A stretch of DNA of 8,806 nt from assembly GCA_964347835.1 (NCBI GenBank), contig CAYFZR010000073.1, positions 1 to 8,806 on the forward strand, in the 5' to 3' direction. Positions 1 to 5,201 of the stretch are shown one piece after another. Made by a program: the position numbers and the translations under genes. Source of the stretch: CAYFZR01 sp964347835 [NCBI: uncultured archaeon] (GTDB taxonomy: Archaea > CAYFZR01). The notes under the pieces were generated by a model. That model did not search any database. It was not told the origin of the DNA and saw only the letters and a program-made list of their open reading frames with translations. Position 1 is the first letter of the stretch. The number at the start of each line of letters is the position of its first letter.

Positions 1-182
1 ACTATAAACAACGTGCCTGCAAGGAATCCTTTTTTAAAGTTCAATCCAATTCCAGCAACGTACCCTACTATTGAGGCATCCAGCGTTAATGCGCAAGGCT
101 CTACAGATATTAAAACTCCAGCCAAAAAAGCTATCAATAACGTGAATTCTCCACTTTGTAATATTTCCTGCGCTCCAATCAT
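1..182 (-). CDS. CcdA/DsbD-type transmembrane thiol-disulfide carrier, N-terminal part (runs off the window)
   Basis: Reading leftwards from the ATG at 182-180, about 60 codons are open to the window edge. The first residues (MIGAQEILQS) lead into a hydrophobic helix ending in a Pro-Cys pair (EPCALTL, Cys30), followed by a Gly/Ala-rich stretch (IVGYVAGIG). This matches the start of CcdA-type proteins, whose first membrane helix carries a redox Cys after Pro and which carry electrons across the membrane to outside thioredoxin-like proteins. The ATG overlaps the TGA of the upstream lipoprotein gene as ATGA (179-182), and GAGGAAA lies just upstream, so the two are probably translationally coupled. 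Partnership with the CxxC lipoprotein supports the call. The second conserved Cys lies outside the window, so the family call rests on one motif and context. Confidence 0.68.
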   Translation of the reverse strand, partial: MIGAQEILQSGEFTLLIAFLAGVLISVEPCALTLDASIVGYVAGIGLNFKKGFLAGTLFI

Positions 183-577
183 TTTTCTTTCCTCAACGTT
201 TTTTCGATGGCATTTCGAAGATTTTCCTCGAATAGTGTCATGTTTCCCTTGAAATTGACTACTATGTAGTCAGGTAACTCACCTACGGTAACGTAAGGCA
301 CGTATTTAACTCCAAATTTAGCCACGGCGATAGGATCTCTCTGAACATCAACGGAAATCAGTTCTACTCTTCCATCATAATCATTTACTACCTTATTAAC
401 CACTACAGTGGTTTTTTTACATAAATCACAAGGCACAGTCAAATGAAAATTCCTTATGACCACTTTATCTCCTGTTGATTTTGGATTACTTTCATTGGTG
501 TTAGACAAACAACCGATTAACAAAATTAATATGATTACGCTAATGATCCTCCTTGTGACAAACACCTTTTTCACCAA
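179..577 (-). CDS. Thioredoxin-fold lipoprotein, extracytoplasmic
   Basis: A 132-residue protein with a basic N-terminus, a hydrophobic helix and a lipobox-like LLIGC (Cys23), then a Ser/Asn-rich linker and a thioredoxin-like domain. The domain has a CDLC redox motif (Cys50, Cys53) and a probable cis-Pro loop (VKYVPYVTVGELP). It is predicted to be membrane-anchored on the outer face and to exchange electrons with the CcdA-like protein encoded by the ATGA-overlapping gene downstream. The start is uncertain. The longest frame begins with TTG at 577, with a GTG at 574. A TATA-like box at 588-596 predicts transcription starting near 566, which fits a leaderless GTG at 565-563 and still leaves an RR-containing signal peptide. 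Its substrate is unknown. The link to the divergent ArsR/permease genes is inferred from position and the shared intergenic operator. Confidence 0.78.
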   Translation of the reverse strand: MVKKVFVTRRIISVIILILLIGCLSNTNESNPKSTGDKVVIRNFHLTVPCDLCKKTTVVVNKVVNDYDGRVELISVDVQRDPIAVAKFGVKYVPYVTVGELPDYIVVNFKGNMTLFEENLRNAIEKTLRKEK

Positions 578-587
578 TTACAAAACA

Positions 588-596
588 TTTATATTT
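588..596 (-). promoter_or_regulatory. TATA-like box for the lipoprotein-ccdA operon
   Basis: On the minus strand the sequence is AAATATAAA. Its centre lies about 26 nt upstream of the GTG at 565, the usual archaeal TATA-to-start spacing, which suggests a leaderless message. The inverted repeat at 608-629 lies just upstream of it. Confidence 0.5.
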
Positions 597-607
597 TAGC
601 TGACGCT

Positions 608-629
608 TATATTAGTAAAAACTAATATA
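608..629. promoter_or_regulatory. ArsR-type operator, copy 1 (inverted repeat)
   Basis: ATATTAGT (609-616) and ACTAATAT (621-628) are perfect reverse complements around the 4-nt spacer AAAA, and one more T/A pair extends each arm. The site lies between the lipoprotein and arsR genes, overlapping the presumed arsR core promoter. The same half-sites with the same spacing recur at 1082-1103 in the permease promoter. ArsR/SmtB repressors bind such imperfect or perfect AT-rich dyads, so this is the likely binding site of the adjacent regulator. Confidence 0.75.
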
Positions 630-632
630 TAA
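624..632 (+). promoter_or_regulatory. TATA-like box of arsR
   Basis: AATATATAA overlaps the right arm of the operator. A start about 26 nt downstream would be near 654, making the ATG at 657 essentially leaderless and arguing against the GTG at 645. An overlapping alternative is TTATATTA around 607-614. Confidence 0.4.
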
Positions 633-656
633 TTCTATTGTAGCGTGGTTTACAAA

Positions 657-992
657 ATGAACGGAAAGGTTAAATCGAATTATACCAAGAAATATATGGA
701 GATTAACGAAATGAACACTCAGAATGAGTATAAAACTCGCATGATTCTGAAAGCACTCTCTGATCTTACTCGATTTAAAATATTGACCTTTCTCAAGAAT
801 GGTGAGAAGTGCGTATGCGAGATAGTTCCAATTTCTGGAGTTACTCAGTCAGCTGTTTCACAACACCTTAAGATTTTGAGAGAGGCAGGATTATTAGAAA
901 ACAGAAGAGAGGGTGCCAGTATTTATTACAAAATAGTTGATGAAAGAATTATAAAAATCCTAGATCTTATTGAGGAGATAATCGAAGAATAG
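657..992 (+). CDS. ArsR/SmtB-family winged-helix repressor
   Basis: A metalloregulator-like repressor, predicted to release operator DNA on binding a thiol-reactive metal or metalloid. The family core begins near ILKALSDLTRFKIL, followed by KCVCEIV, the recognition helix (TQSAVSQHLKILREAGL) and the wing (ENRREGASIYYKI). The CVC pair sits where ArsR proteins of the R773 type hold the first two As(III) ligands (C-V-C-x-x-C), but the third position here is Val. The His/Asp zinc site of the SmtB C-terminal helix is not evident. The frame is open from GTG 645. ATG 657 suits the TATA box. ATG 711, preceded by GGAGAT at 698-703, gives a typical 93-residue ArsR, so the first 18 residues from ATG 657 are doubtful. 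Autoregulation and control of the permease are inferred from the twin operators. Arsenic itself is not proven as inducer. Confidence 0.88.
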   Translation: MNGKVKSNYTKKYMEINEMNTQNEYKTRMILKALSDLTRFKILTFLKNGEKCVCEIVPISGVTQSAVSQHLKILREAGLLENRREGASIYYKIVDERIIKILDLIEEIIEE

Positions 993-1003
993 CTTTTCTG
1001 AAA

Positions 1004-1022
1004 TTTTTTAACCGAAAATCGG
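1004..1022 (+). terminator. Possible weak terminator after arsR
   Basis: A run of six T (1004-1009) follows the arsR stop by 11 nt, and a small CCGA-AAA-TCGG stem follows at 1012-1022. T-rich stretches are enough for termination in many archaea. The permease has its own promoter, so a stop here is plausible. Confidence 0.3.
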
Positions 1023-1060
1023 CTTTGTAGCATTAAGTAAATATAAAACCTAATCAAAAA

Positions 1061-1069
1061 CTTTATAAG
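1061..1069 (+). promoter_or_regulatory. TATA box of the permease operon
   Basis: CTTTATAAG is centred near 1065, predicting transcription from about 1091. That point falls inside the operator at 1082-1103, so a bound repressor would block initiation. Confidence 0.6.
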
Positions 1070-1081
1070 TTAGTGATTACT

Positions 1082-1103
1082 TATATTAGTTCTAACTAAT
1101 ATA
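1082..1103. promoter_or_regulatory. ArsR-type operator, copy 2 (inverted repeat)
   Basis: ATATTAGT (1083-1090) and ACTAATAT (1095-1102) surround the spacer TCTA, flanked by a further T/A pair. The half-sites, spacing and outer pair are identical to copy 1 at 608-629, while the spacer and surrounding bases differ. That points to selection on a binding site rather than to a copied block. It covers the predicted transcription start of the permease gene. Confidence 0.8.
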
Positions 1104-1118
1104 TATCAGGGTGATGCT

Positions 1119-2177
1119 GTGATTTACGAATTAGTGCTAGCGGGATTTGAGGCCTTAAGAGAGTATGTGGCTCTTCATGTTCTTACTTGTCTCGTTCCAG
1201 CTTTCTTATTAGCTGGAGCGATAGTTACCTTCCTATCCAAAGACGTAATTCTTAAATATTTAGGTCCGGGAGCCAGAAAAATAATTGCTTTTCCTTTTGC
1301 AGCTTTCTCGGGTATTTTTCTAGCCGTCTGTTCGTGTACCGTTATACCTATAAGCGCTGGAATCTATCAGAGGGGAGGAGGAGTGGGACCAGCGTTTATT
1401 TTACTATGGACCGCGCCCGCGACAAATATATTGGCAATCATCTATACGGGAGCAATTTTAGGTTACGACATGGCTTTTGTAAGAATAATAGCTGCTTTAA
1501 CCACGGCTACAATCGTTGGCTTAGTCATGGCTTACATATTCAGAGGAGAAAGAAAAAACCCTAATAATCCCGGTGAAACGCAGGTCTTTTTATCGGATAA
1601 AGTCAAATTTTTAGAATATAAGGATGCGACTCTTTTGATTCTGTTAATCGCATCTCTATTACTCCCTAATTACTTAGTTGTTAAAGGACCGTATCTAAAA
1701 AAGGTATTGGTATTCTTAGCCGGTATAACTGTAGTGGCGATATACGCTTTATATACCAAAGAAAGAGAAGAGATCAAGGGTTGGCTTCAAGAAACTTGGT
1801 GGTTCGTCAAAATAATATTCCCCCTGCTCTTAGTCGGAGTTTTCTTAATCGGAATAATCGGCAAAATACTCCCAGAGGCTTGGATAAGTACTTGGCTCGG
1901 GGGAAATGGAATTTTTGCTTCGTTTTTAGCCTCTTTAATAGGAGCAATAAGCTACTTTGCCACATTAACGGAGGCTCCATTCGTGGATACATTAATGGGG
2001 CTAGGGATGGGCAAAGGACCTGCACTATCATTGCTGCTAGCAGGTCCAGGTCTTAGCTTTCCAAATATGCTTGCGATTGGAAGAGTCTATGGTGTTAGAA
2101 AAACAGGATTTTACATTATAACCGTTGTTGTACTCGCTACTCTATGCGGATTTGTGGCAGGAAATTTAATCTTTTAA
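1119..2177 (+). CDS. ArsP/DUF318-type membrane permease
   Basis: A 352-residue multi-helix membrane protein of the permease family typified by ArsP (PF03773), some members of which export trivalent organoarsenicals. The N-terminal half has the characteristic CSCTVIPI motif (Cys71, Cys73), followed by a Gly-rich turn (QRGGGVGPA) and a helix with TAPATN. A charged cytoplasmic stretch (about 143-170) separates it from the second half, which carries TEAPFVDTLMGLGMGKG and LAGPGLSFPNML, related to the motif in the first half as expected for an internally repeated fold. The start is GTG at 1119, with GGGTGAT at 1109-1115 close upstream. Control by ArsR is strongly suggested by the operator at its promoter. 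A 19-nt gap separates it from the thioredoxin-like gene, so they form one operon. The actual substrate (arsenical, other metalloid or sulfur compound) cannot be read from the sequence. Confidence 0.88.
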   Translation: MIYELVLAGFEALREYVALHVLTCLVPAFLLAGAIVTFLSKDVILKYLGPGARKIIAFPFAAFSGIFLAVCSCTVIPISAGIYQRGGGVGPAFILLWTAPATNILAIIYTGAILGYDMAFVRIIAALTTATIVGLVMAYIFRGERKNPNNPGETQVFLSDKVKFLEYKDATLLILLIASLLLPNYLVVKGPYLKKVLVFLAGITVVAIYALYTKEREEIKGWLQETWWFVKIIFPLLLVGVFLIGIIGKILPEAWISTWLGGNGIFASFLASLIGAISYFATLTEAPFVDTLMGLGMGKGPALSLLLAGPGLSFPNMLAIGRVYGVRKTGFYIITVVVLATLCGFVAGNLIF

Positions 2178-2196
2178 AATAAGGAGGTGTTTAATA

Positions 2197-2433
2197 ATGA
2201 AAATAGAAGTTTTGGGTCCTGGTTGTAAGAGATGTTTAGCAACAGAAGAAAATGTAAAAGAAGCATTAAGAGAACTCGGGATTGAAGCCGAAATAATAAA
2301 GATAAAAGATTTTAAGGAGATTATGGACTATGGAGTTATGTTTACTCCTGCTGTTGCAATAAATGGCGCGGTAAGGGTTTCAGGGAAAATTCCAAGCGTA
2401 GAAGAAATCAAAGAGATTATTGAAGGACTTTAA
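2197..2433 (+). CDS. Small redox-active thioredoxin-fold protein (Thioredoxin_3/MTH895-like)
   Basis: At 78 residues it has the usual length of the minimal archaeal thioredoxin/glutaredoxin-like family. The first strand leads directly to GPGCKRC (CxxC at Cys10 and Cys13), and the conserved cis-Pro loop is FTPAVAING (Pro51). There is no signal peptide, so it is cytoplasmic. A strong Shine-Dalgarno AAGGAGGTG (2181-2189) precedes the ATG, and the gene is the last of the permease operon. Proteins of this family commonly neighbour DUF318 permeases. A likely role is reduction or thiol delivery of the permease substrate on the inside of the membrane, but this is inference. Together with the lipoprotein, the locus has a CxxC protein on each side of the membrane. 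Confidence 0.88.
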   Translation: MKIEVLGPGCKRCLATEENVKEALRELGIEAEIIKIKDFKEIMDYGVMFTPAVAINGAVRVSGKIPSVEEIKEIIEGL

Positions 2434-2545
2434 ATGATAAGATATGTGGAGAAGTAGAATAGGATCGTAAATACAAATATGAAAGTAAGGGAGTATGTCA
2501 TGCTTTTATTGTTTTATAAGGTGATTCTTGGATAAATTAGCGGAT

Positions 2546-2567
2546 GCAACGAGCCACGTTGCTTTTT
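2546..2567 (+). terminator. Hairpin terminator of the permease operon
   Basis: A perfect 6-bp stem GCAACG/CGTTGC (2546-2551, 2557-2562) with loop AGCCA is followed directly by five T. The T-run is only on the plus-strand side, so it serves the plus operon and not the converging gene at 2572. The stretch 2434-2545 holds only very short open frames and no recognisable gene. Confidence 0.58.
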
Positions 2568-2571
2568 AGCC

Positions 2572-2910
2572 TTAGTCGAGTAGAATATTTGTATTTTTTA
2601 TTTCATTTATCTCATTTATGCATTTCTTTATATTCTCAGCAACCGTACTCCCTTTTTCAGTTAAATTAACATATGTCTTGTAGGGGTACTTGGTCCTATC
2701 TTGGTCGACCTCTATAAATCCGATATCTAAGAGGGGGACCATAACGTATTTGTTAAAATCCCTGCAATCCACATGTTCACGAAGTCTGGGTCTTTCAAGC
2801 CTTCCGTCATTTTCGATTAAGGCTAAAAGCGCCAAAACAGTGTATTTGCTTCTAAAGAGATGCTTATATATTTTTGAATAAATTTCCAATGAACTTGGCA
2901 TGACCCACAT
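2572..2910 (-). CDS. Winged-helix DNA-binding protein, paralogue A
   Basis: A 112-residue protein read here as a winged-helix regulator. Residues 15-84 hold a helix (FRSKYTVLALLALIEN), a Lys/Arg-rich turn and a probable recognition helix (VDCRDFNKYVMVPLLDIGFI), then a beta wing (EVDQDRTKYPYKTYVNLTEKG). A C-terminal helix (about 88-105) may dimerise. That region is nearly identical to paralogue B upstream (67 of 70 residues), while the ends differ. The ATG at 2910 is the longest frame. An ATG at 2901 (fourth codon) fits a TATA-like CATAAATAAT at 2922-2931 better. It converges on the thioredoxin-like gene across the terminator at 2546-2567. I do not recognise a named family. Its targets are unknown, and small winged-helix proteins of this kind are common on archaeal mobile and viral DNA. 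Confidence 0.75.
   Translation of the reverse strand: MWVMPSSLEIYSKIYKHLFRSKYTVLALLALIENDGRLERPRLREHVDCRDFNKYVMVPLLDIGFIEVDQDRTKYPYKTYVNLTEKGSTVAENIKKCINEINEIKNTNILLD
2667..2870. repeat. Near-identical coding tract, copy A
   Basis: These 204 bases match 3143-3346 at all but nine positions by my alignment (about 96%), at a constant offset of 476. The match encodes the winged-helix core and drops sharply at both ends, where the two genes are clearly diverged. Four of the nine differences change three amino acids (His/Arg, Asp/Gly, Asp/Glu) and five are silent. Confidence 0.9.
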
Positions 2911-2979
2911 ATTTGTTCTCTTATTATTTATGCGTTTTTCGCTGAAAAAACATTAAATAATGTTGTATGGTCTATTTTA

Positions 2980-2994
2980 TTCCAAATTTTGGAA
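2980..2994. repeat. Palindrome between the two winged-helix genes
   Basis: TTCCAAA and TTTGGAA are perfect 7-base arms around a single T. It lies 70 bases upstream of the paralogue A start, so it could be an operator for a dimeric winged-helix protein. The function is unknown. Nothing else is recognised in 2911-3050. Confidence 0.4.
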
Positions 2995-3050
2995 ATTAAA
3001 GAATTATTTGCCAGCATTTTGGGGGAAAGTGTGCAGAGAGCTCATTGAGC

Positions 3051-3401
3051 TTAAGCTTGTTCAATGGTTTCGAGGAGTGCAGTAATATCATCAATCATCG
3101 GTTTCAATTTTTGAGTAGCTAACCTTCCTTTTGATGTAAGGTTAACATACGTCTTGTAAGGGTACTTGGTCCTATCTTGGTCGACCTCTATAAATCCGAT
3201 TTCTAAGAGGGGGACCATAACGTATTTGTTAAAATCCCTGCAATCCACACGTTCACGAAGTCTGGGTCTTTCGAGCCTTCCACCATTTTCGATTAAGGCT
3301 AAAAGCGCCAAAACAGTGTATTTGCTTCTAAAAAGATGTTTATATAGTTCTTTATATTCCTCAAACGAATTAAATACTTCAGTATTATTCAAACCTATCA
3401 C
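3051..3401 (-). CDS. Winged-helix DNA-binding protein, paralogue B
   Basis: A 116-residue sister of the protein at 2572-2910. The core (residues 20-89) shares 67 of 70 residues with it, including the recognition-helix region DCRDFNKYVMVPLLEIGFI and the wing DQDRTKYPYKTYVNLT. The N-terminus (NSFEEYKELYKHLF) and C-terminal helix (LKPMIDDITALLETIEQA) are only distantly alike. The frame begins with GTG at 3401, 17 nt inside the end of the upstream small ORF. The alternative is TTG at 3392, with GGTGAT (3402-3397) as a Shine-Dalgarno. Either way it is probably translationally coupled to that ORF. Its stop lies in the palindrome AGCTTAAGCT (3048-3057). Regulatory role and targets are inferred from the fold only. 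Confidence 0.75.
   Translation of the reverse strand: MIGLNNTEVFNSFEEYKELYKHLFRSKYTVLALLALIENGGRLERPRLRERVDCRDFNKYVMVPLLEIGFIEVDQDRTKYPYKTYVNLTSKGRLATQKLKPMIDDITALLETIEQA
3143..3346. repeat. Near-identical coding tract, copy B
   Basis: This is the partner of 2667-2870, in the same orientation. Silent sites are almost as conserved as coding-relevant ones, which argues for recent copying or gene conversion rather than protein selection alone. Confidence 0.9.
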
Positions 3402-3591
3402 CTATAAACTTTTTTAGATCCGTTAGACGTCTTTTTAGGTATTCTAAATCAAATTCTCTGAGATAAGCTATTCTAAGATCTCTTGCCTTATCTGTGTAGC
3501 CAAATATCTTGTCTTCAAGGTTTACGCATCCTTCAATGATACTATCTTTTTCTTGAGATGTTTTATTTCTCGTTCTTTCAAAGGTCTCCAT
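3385..3591 (-). CDS. Small unknown protein preceding winged-helix gene B
   Basis: A 68-residue, highly charged and probably helical protein, which I do not recognise. It starts Met-Glu-Thr-Phe and contains a tyrosine/arginine-rich helix (LRIAYLREFDLEYLKRRL). There is no signal peptide, no membrane helix and only one Cys. The ATG at 3591 lies about 26 nt from a TATA-like CTATAAGG, suggesting a leaderless transcript. A GGAG at 3605-3602 is an alternative weak ribosome site. Its end overlaps the next gene, so it heads a likely two- or three-gene operon with the winged-helix proteins. It could be a partner or modulator of the regulator. A toxin-antitoxin role cannot be claimed from what is visible. 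Confidence 0.6.
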   Translation of the reverse strand: METFERTRNKTSQEKDSIIEGCVNLEDKIFGYTDKARDLRIAYLREFDLEYLKRRLTDLKKFIGDRFE

Positions 3592-3612
3592 GTTGATGTT
3601 CTCCAGTCTTTA

Positions 3613-3621
3613 CCCTTATAG
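3613..3621 (-). promoter_or_regulatory. TATA-like box for the winged-helix operon
   Basis: On the minus strand the sequence is ACTATAAGG or close to it, about 26 nt upstream of the ATG at 3591. This is the expected spacing for a leaderless message. Confidence 0.4.
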
Positions 3622-3622
3622 T

Positions 3623-3639
3623 AACAAGTAATGCTTGTT
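3623..3639. promoter_or_regulatory. Inverted repeat upstream of the winged-helix operon
   Basis: AACAAG (3623-3628) and CTTGTT (3634-3639) are perfect 6-base arms with spacer TAATG. The repeat sits immediately upstream of the TATA-like box, where a repressor or activator would interfere with TFB/TBP binding. A candidate autoregulatory site for the winged-helix proteins. Confidence 0.4.
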
Positions 3640-3783
3640 GATAAAAATTTTCCAAAATTATACCTTTTTTTTACCAAGTTACTCCCAAATTAGCCCCCAA
3701 ATTCGACAAATATTTCAAATTTATAGCCATATATATCATATGTAATTATTGAAAAGAAACAGGAGATTTTGCCTAAAGTGTAA

Positions 3784-3793
3784 AGTATTTATC
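3784..3793 (+). promoter_or_regulatory. TATA-like box of the hdrCB operon
   Basis: AGTATTTATC, with core TATTTAT at 3786-3792, predicts a start near 3815, about 18 nt before the hdrC ATG. An ATATATAT-like element around 3729-3738 is a more distant alternative. Confidence 0.4.
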
Positions 3794-3802
3794 TGCTTAT
3801 TC

Positions 3803-3816
3803 AACTTGTCCAAGTT
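3803..3816. promoter_or_regulatory. Inverted repeat at the hdrCB promoter
   Basis: AACTTG-TC-CAAGTT is a perfect 6-base dyad lying between the TATA-like box and the predicted transcription start, the classic place for an archaeal repressor. It shares ACTTGT with the inverted repeat at 3623-3639 of the divergent winged-helix operon, but the arms are arranged differently. Confidence 0.45.
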
Positions 3817-3832
3817 AGGAGTTCGCATCTAA

Positions 3833-4327
3833 ATGGTGAATGAAGTGGAGGCAATTCCAGATATAGTGATGAAAATAGTAAAAGACGCCAGCATATGGAG
3901 ATGCATCCAGTGCGGTAAATGTACGGCAAGTTGTCCAGTAGGAAAAGTGTCGCGCCTAAGGATAAGAAACATGATATATCAGGCAGATAAAGGCGGGGAT
4001 ATTCTACCTTTAGAGGAATTGTGGTTTTGTACAACTTGTTATACGTGCATGGAAAGATGTCCAAAGGGCGTTAATACTGTAGATGCCGTATTAGAATTCA
4101 GAAGAGAGGCAGTTAAAAAAGGAAACTTTCCAAAACTCCATGAAACAGCAATAAAAAATCTATACGAAACTGGAACTGGATTTCCACTTTCTTCTGATAT
4201 TGTGAAGTACAGAGTACTCCTAGGCTTGGAAAAAGAGCCTTACGATATTTCTACAAGCGATGAAGAACTTAAAGCATTCAAAAAACTCATTGATAAACTT
4301 AAACTCCTTTCATTAATAAAAAGGTGA
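3833..4327 (+). CDS. hdrC: Heterodisulfide reductase subunit C-like ferredoxin protein
   Basis: A 164-residue iron-sulfur protein predicted to pass electrons to HdrB. It has two complete [4Fe-4S] motifs: CIQCGKCTASCP (Cys24, 27, 30, 34) and CTTCYTCMERCP (Cys66, 69, 72, 76). A helical tail follows, containing the LYETGTGFPL region typical of HdrC. There is no membrane segment, so it is a cytoplasmic HdrABC-type C subunit rather than a HdrE/D system. The ATG at 3833 is preceded by AGGAG (3817-3821, slightly long spacing). The stop TGA lies inside the Shine-Dalgarno AAGGTGA of hdrB, so the pair is translated together. In many methanogens hdrC and hdrB adjoin while hdrA is elsewhere, as here. HdrC-like proteins also serve other CoB-independent redox complexes, so the physiological disulfide substrate is not proven. 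Confidence 0.85.
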   Translation: MVNEVEAIPDIVMKIVKDASIWRCIQCGKCTASCPVGKVSRLRIRNMIYQADKGGDILPLEELWFCTTCYTCMERCPKGVNTVDAVLEFRREAVKKGNFPKLHETAIKNLYETGTGFPLSSDIVKYRVLLGLEKEPYDISTSDEELKAFKKLIDKLKLLSLIKR

Positions 4328-4331
4328 AATA

Positions 4332-5201
4332 ATGAAATACTCATTCTTTACGGGTTGTTTGGCTAAGAACGTTTACCCATCCATAGAAAAATCTACCAGA
4401 CTTATCTTTGGACGTCTAGGAGTGGAATTGATAGATTTACGCTTCTCTTGCTGTCCAGCGCCAGGCATTCTTAGAAGTTATAGCGAGGAGTCATGGCTTT
4501 CGATAGGCGCTAGAAACTTGAGTCTTTCTGAAAGAGAAGGTTTAGACATGCTTGTTATTTGTAGCGGCTGCTACGGCTCTCTGACACAATCAAATCACGC
4601 CTTAAAAGAGGATAGAAAAAGGGATAAGATAAATAAAAATTTAGAAAGTATAGGGCTGAGATATGACGGAAACGTTAATGTGCTCCATTTTTTGGATGTT
4701 CTAAATGAATTAAGACCCCAAATTGAGCAAAATAAAAAAATCGATCTAGGATTAAATGTTGCTACACACTATGGCTGTCATTATTTGAAACCGAGTAAAT
4801 TCTGCAAATATAATTTTGAAAATCCAACAATCCTTGAAGAATTAATAAAAATCTTAGGGTGTGAAAGCGTAGAATTTAGGGATAAACTAACTTGTTGCGG
4901 TGCAGGAGGAGGCCTTTGGAGCGGAAAAGAAGAAATTTCTTTAAAAGTTGCTGAAAAAAAGTTAGGATACATGGAGAACGCAAAAGTCGATTGTATAGTT
5001 AATATTTGCCCCTTCTGTCATATTCAACTGGATCAGTCTCAGGTAAAATTAAAGAGATTCGAGATTCCTGTGTTACACCTGACTCAATTGATTGGGCTCT
5101 CATTTGGTATAAAGGACAAGCAACTCGGTTTGCATACACATTTAACTTCTACGATGCCGCTGAGAAAAGAATTGAAGAGGAAGTTGAAGGGAACTTTATA
5201 A
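4332..5201 (+). CDS. hdrB: Heterodisulfide reductase subunit B-like protein
   Basis: A 289-residue protein, the usual HdrB length, with two full cysteine-rich CCG domains. The first has Cys9, Cys40-Cys41 and CSGC (Cys77, Cys80). The second has GCH (Cys149), CCG (Cys188-Cys189) and CPFC (Cys226, Cys229). In HdrB these cysteines bind the two non-cubane [4Fe-4S] clusters that cleave the CoM-S-S-CoB heterodisulfide. The tail KDKQLGLHTH resembles the conserved HdrB C-terminus. A strong Shine-Dalgarno AAGGTGA (4321-4327) overlaps the hdrC stop, 4 nt upstream. All cluster ligands are present, so a working reductase or a related disulfide/electron-bifurcating complex is likely. Whether the partner HdrA and hydrogenase or formate dehydrogenase exist elsewhere cannot be seen. 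Related CCG proteins (GlcF, SdhE, TfrB) are less likely, given the adjacent HdrC. Confidence 0.88.
   Translation: MKYSFFTGCLAKNVYPSIEKSTRLIFGRLGVELIDLRFSCCPAPGILRSYSEESWLSIGARNLSLSEREGLDMLVICSGCYGSLTQSNHALKEDRKRDKINKNLESIGLRYDGNVNVLHFLDVLNELRPQIEQNKKIDLGLNVATHYGCHYLKPSKFCKYNFENPTILEELIKILGCESVEFRDKLTCCGAGGGLWSGKEEISLKVAEKKLGYMENAKVDCIVNICPFCHIQLDQSQVKLKRFEIPVLHLTQLIGLSFGIKDKQLGLHTHLTSTMPLRKELKRKLKGTL

Noticed and set aside
13-252. Plus-strand open frame of 79 codons at the left edge
   Set aside because: It is antisense to the CcdA-like and lipoprotein genes, which have clear motifs, an ATGA overlap and a promoter. The plus-strand peptide resembles nothing.
645-656. GTG at 645 as the arsR start
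   Set aside because: It lies only about 17 nt from the centre of the TATA-like box, has no ribosome site, and adds residues not seen in ArsR proteins. ATG 657 or ATG 711 fit better.
2667-3346. The long direct repeat as an insertion sequence or CRISPR-like array
   Set aside because: Both copies are in-frame coding sequence of paralogues, there are only two of them, and no transposase, terminal inverted repeats or spacers are present.
2690-3417. Two similar plus-strand open frames opposite the winged-helix genes
   Set aside because: They are mirror images of the duplicated minus-strand coding tract. Their similarity comes only from the repeat.
3385-3591. Classical toxin-antitoxin pair with the winged-helix gene
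   Set aside because: Neither product shows a recognisable toxin motif or antitoxin fold. The layout alone is not enough to call it.
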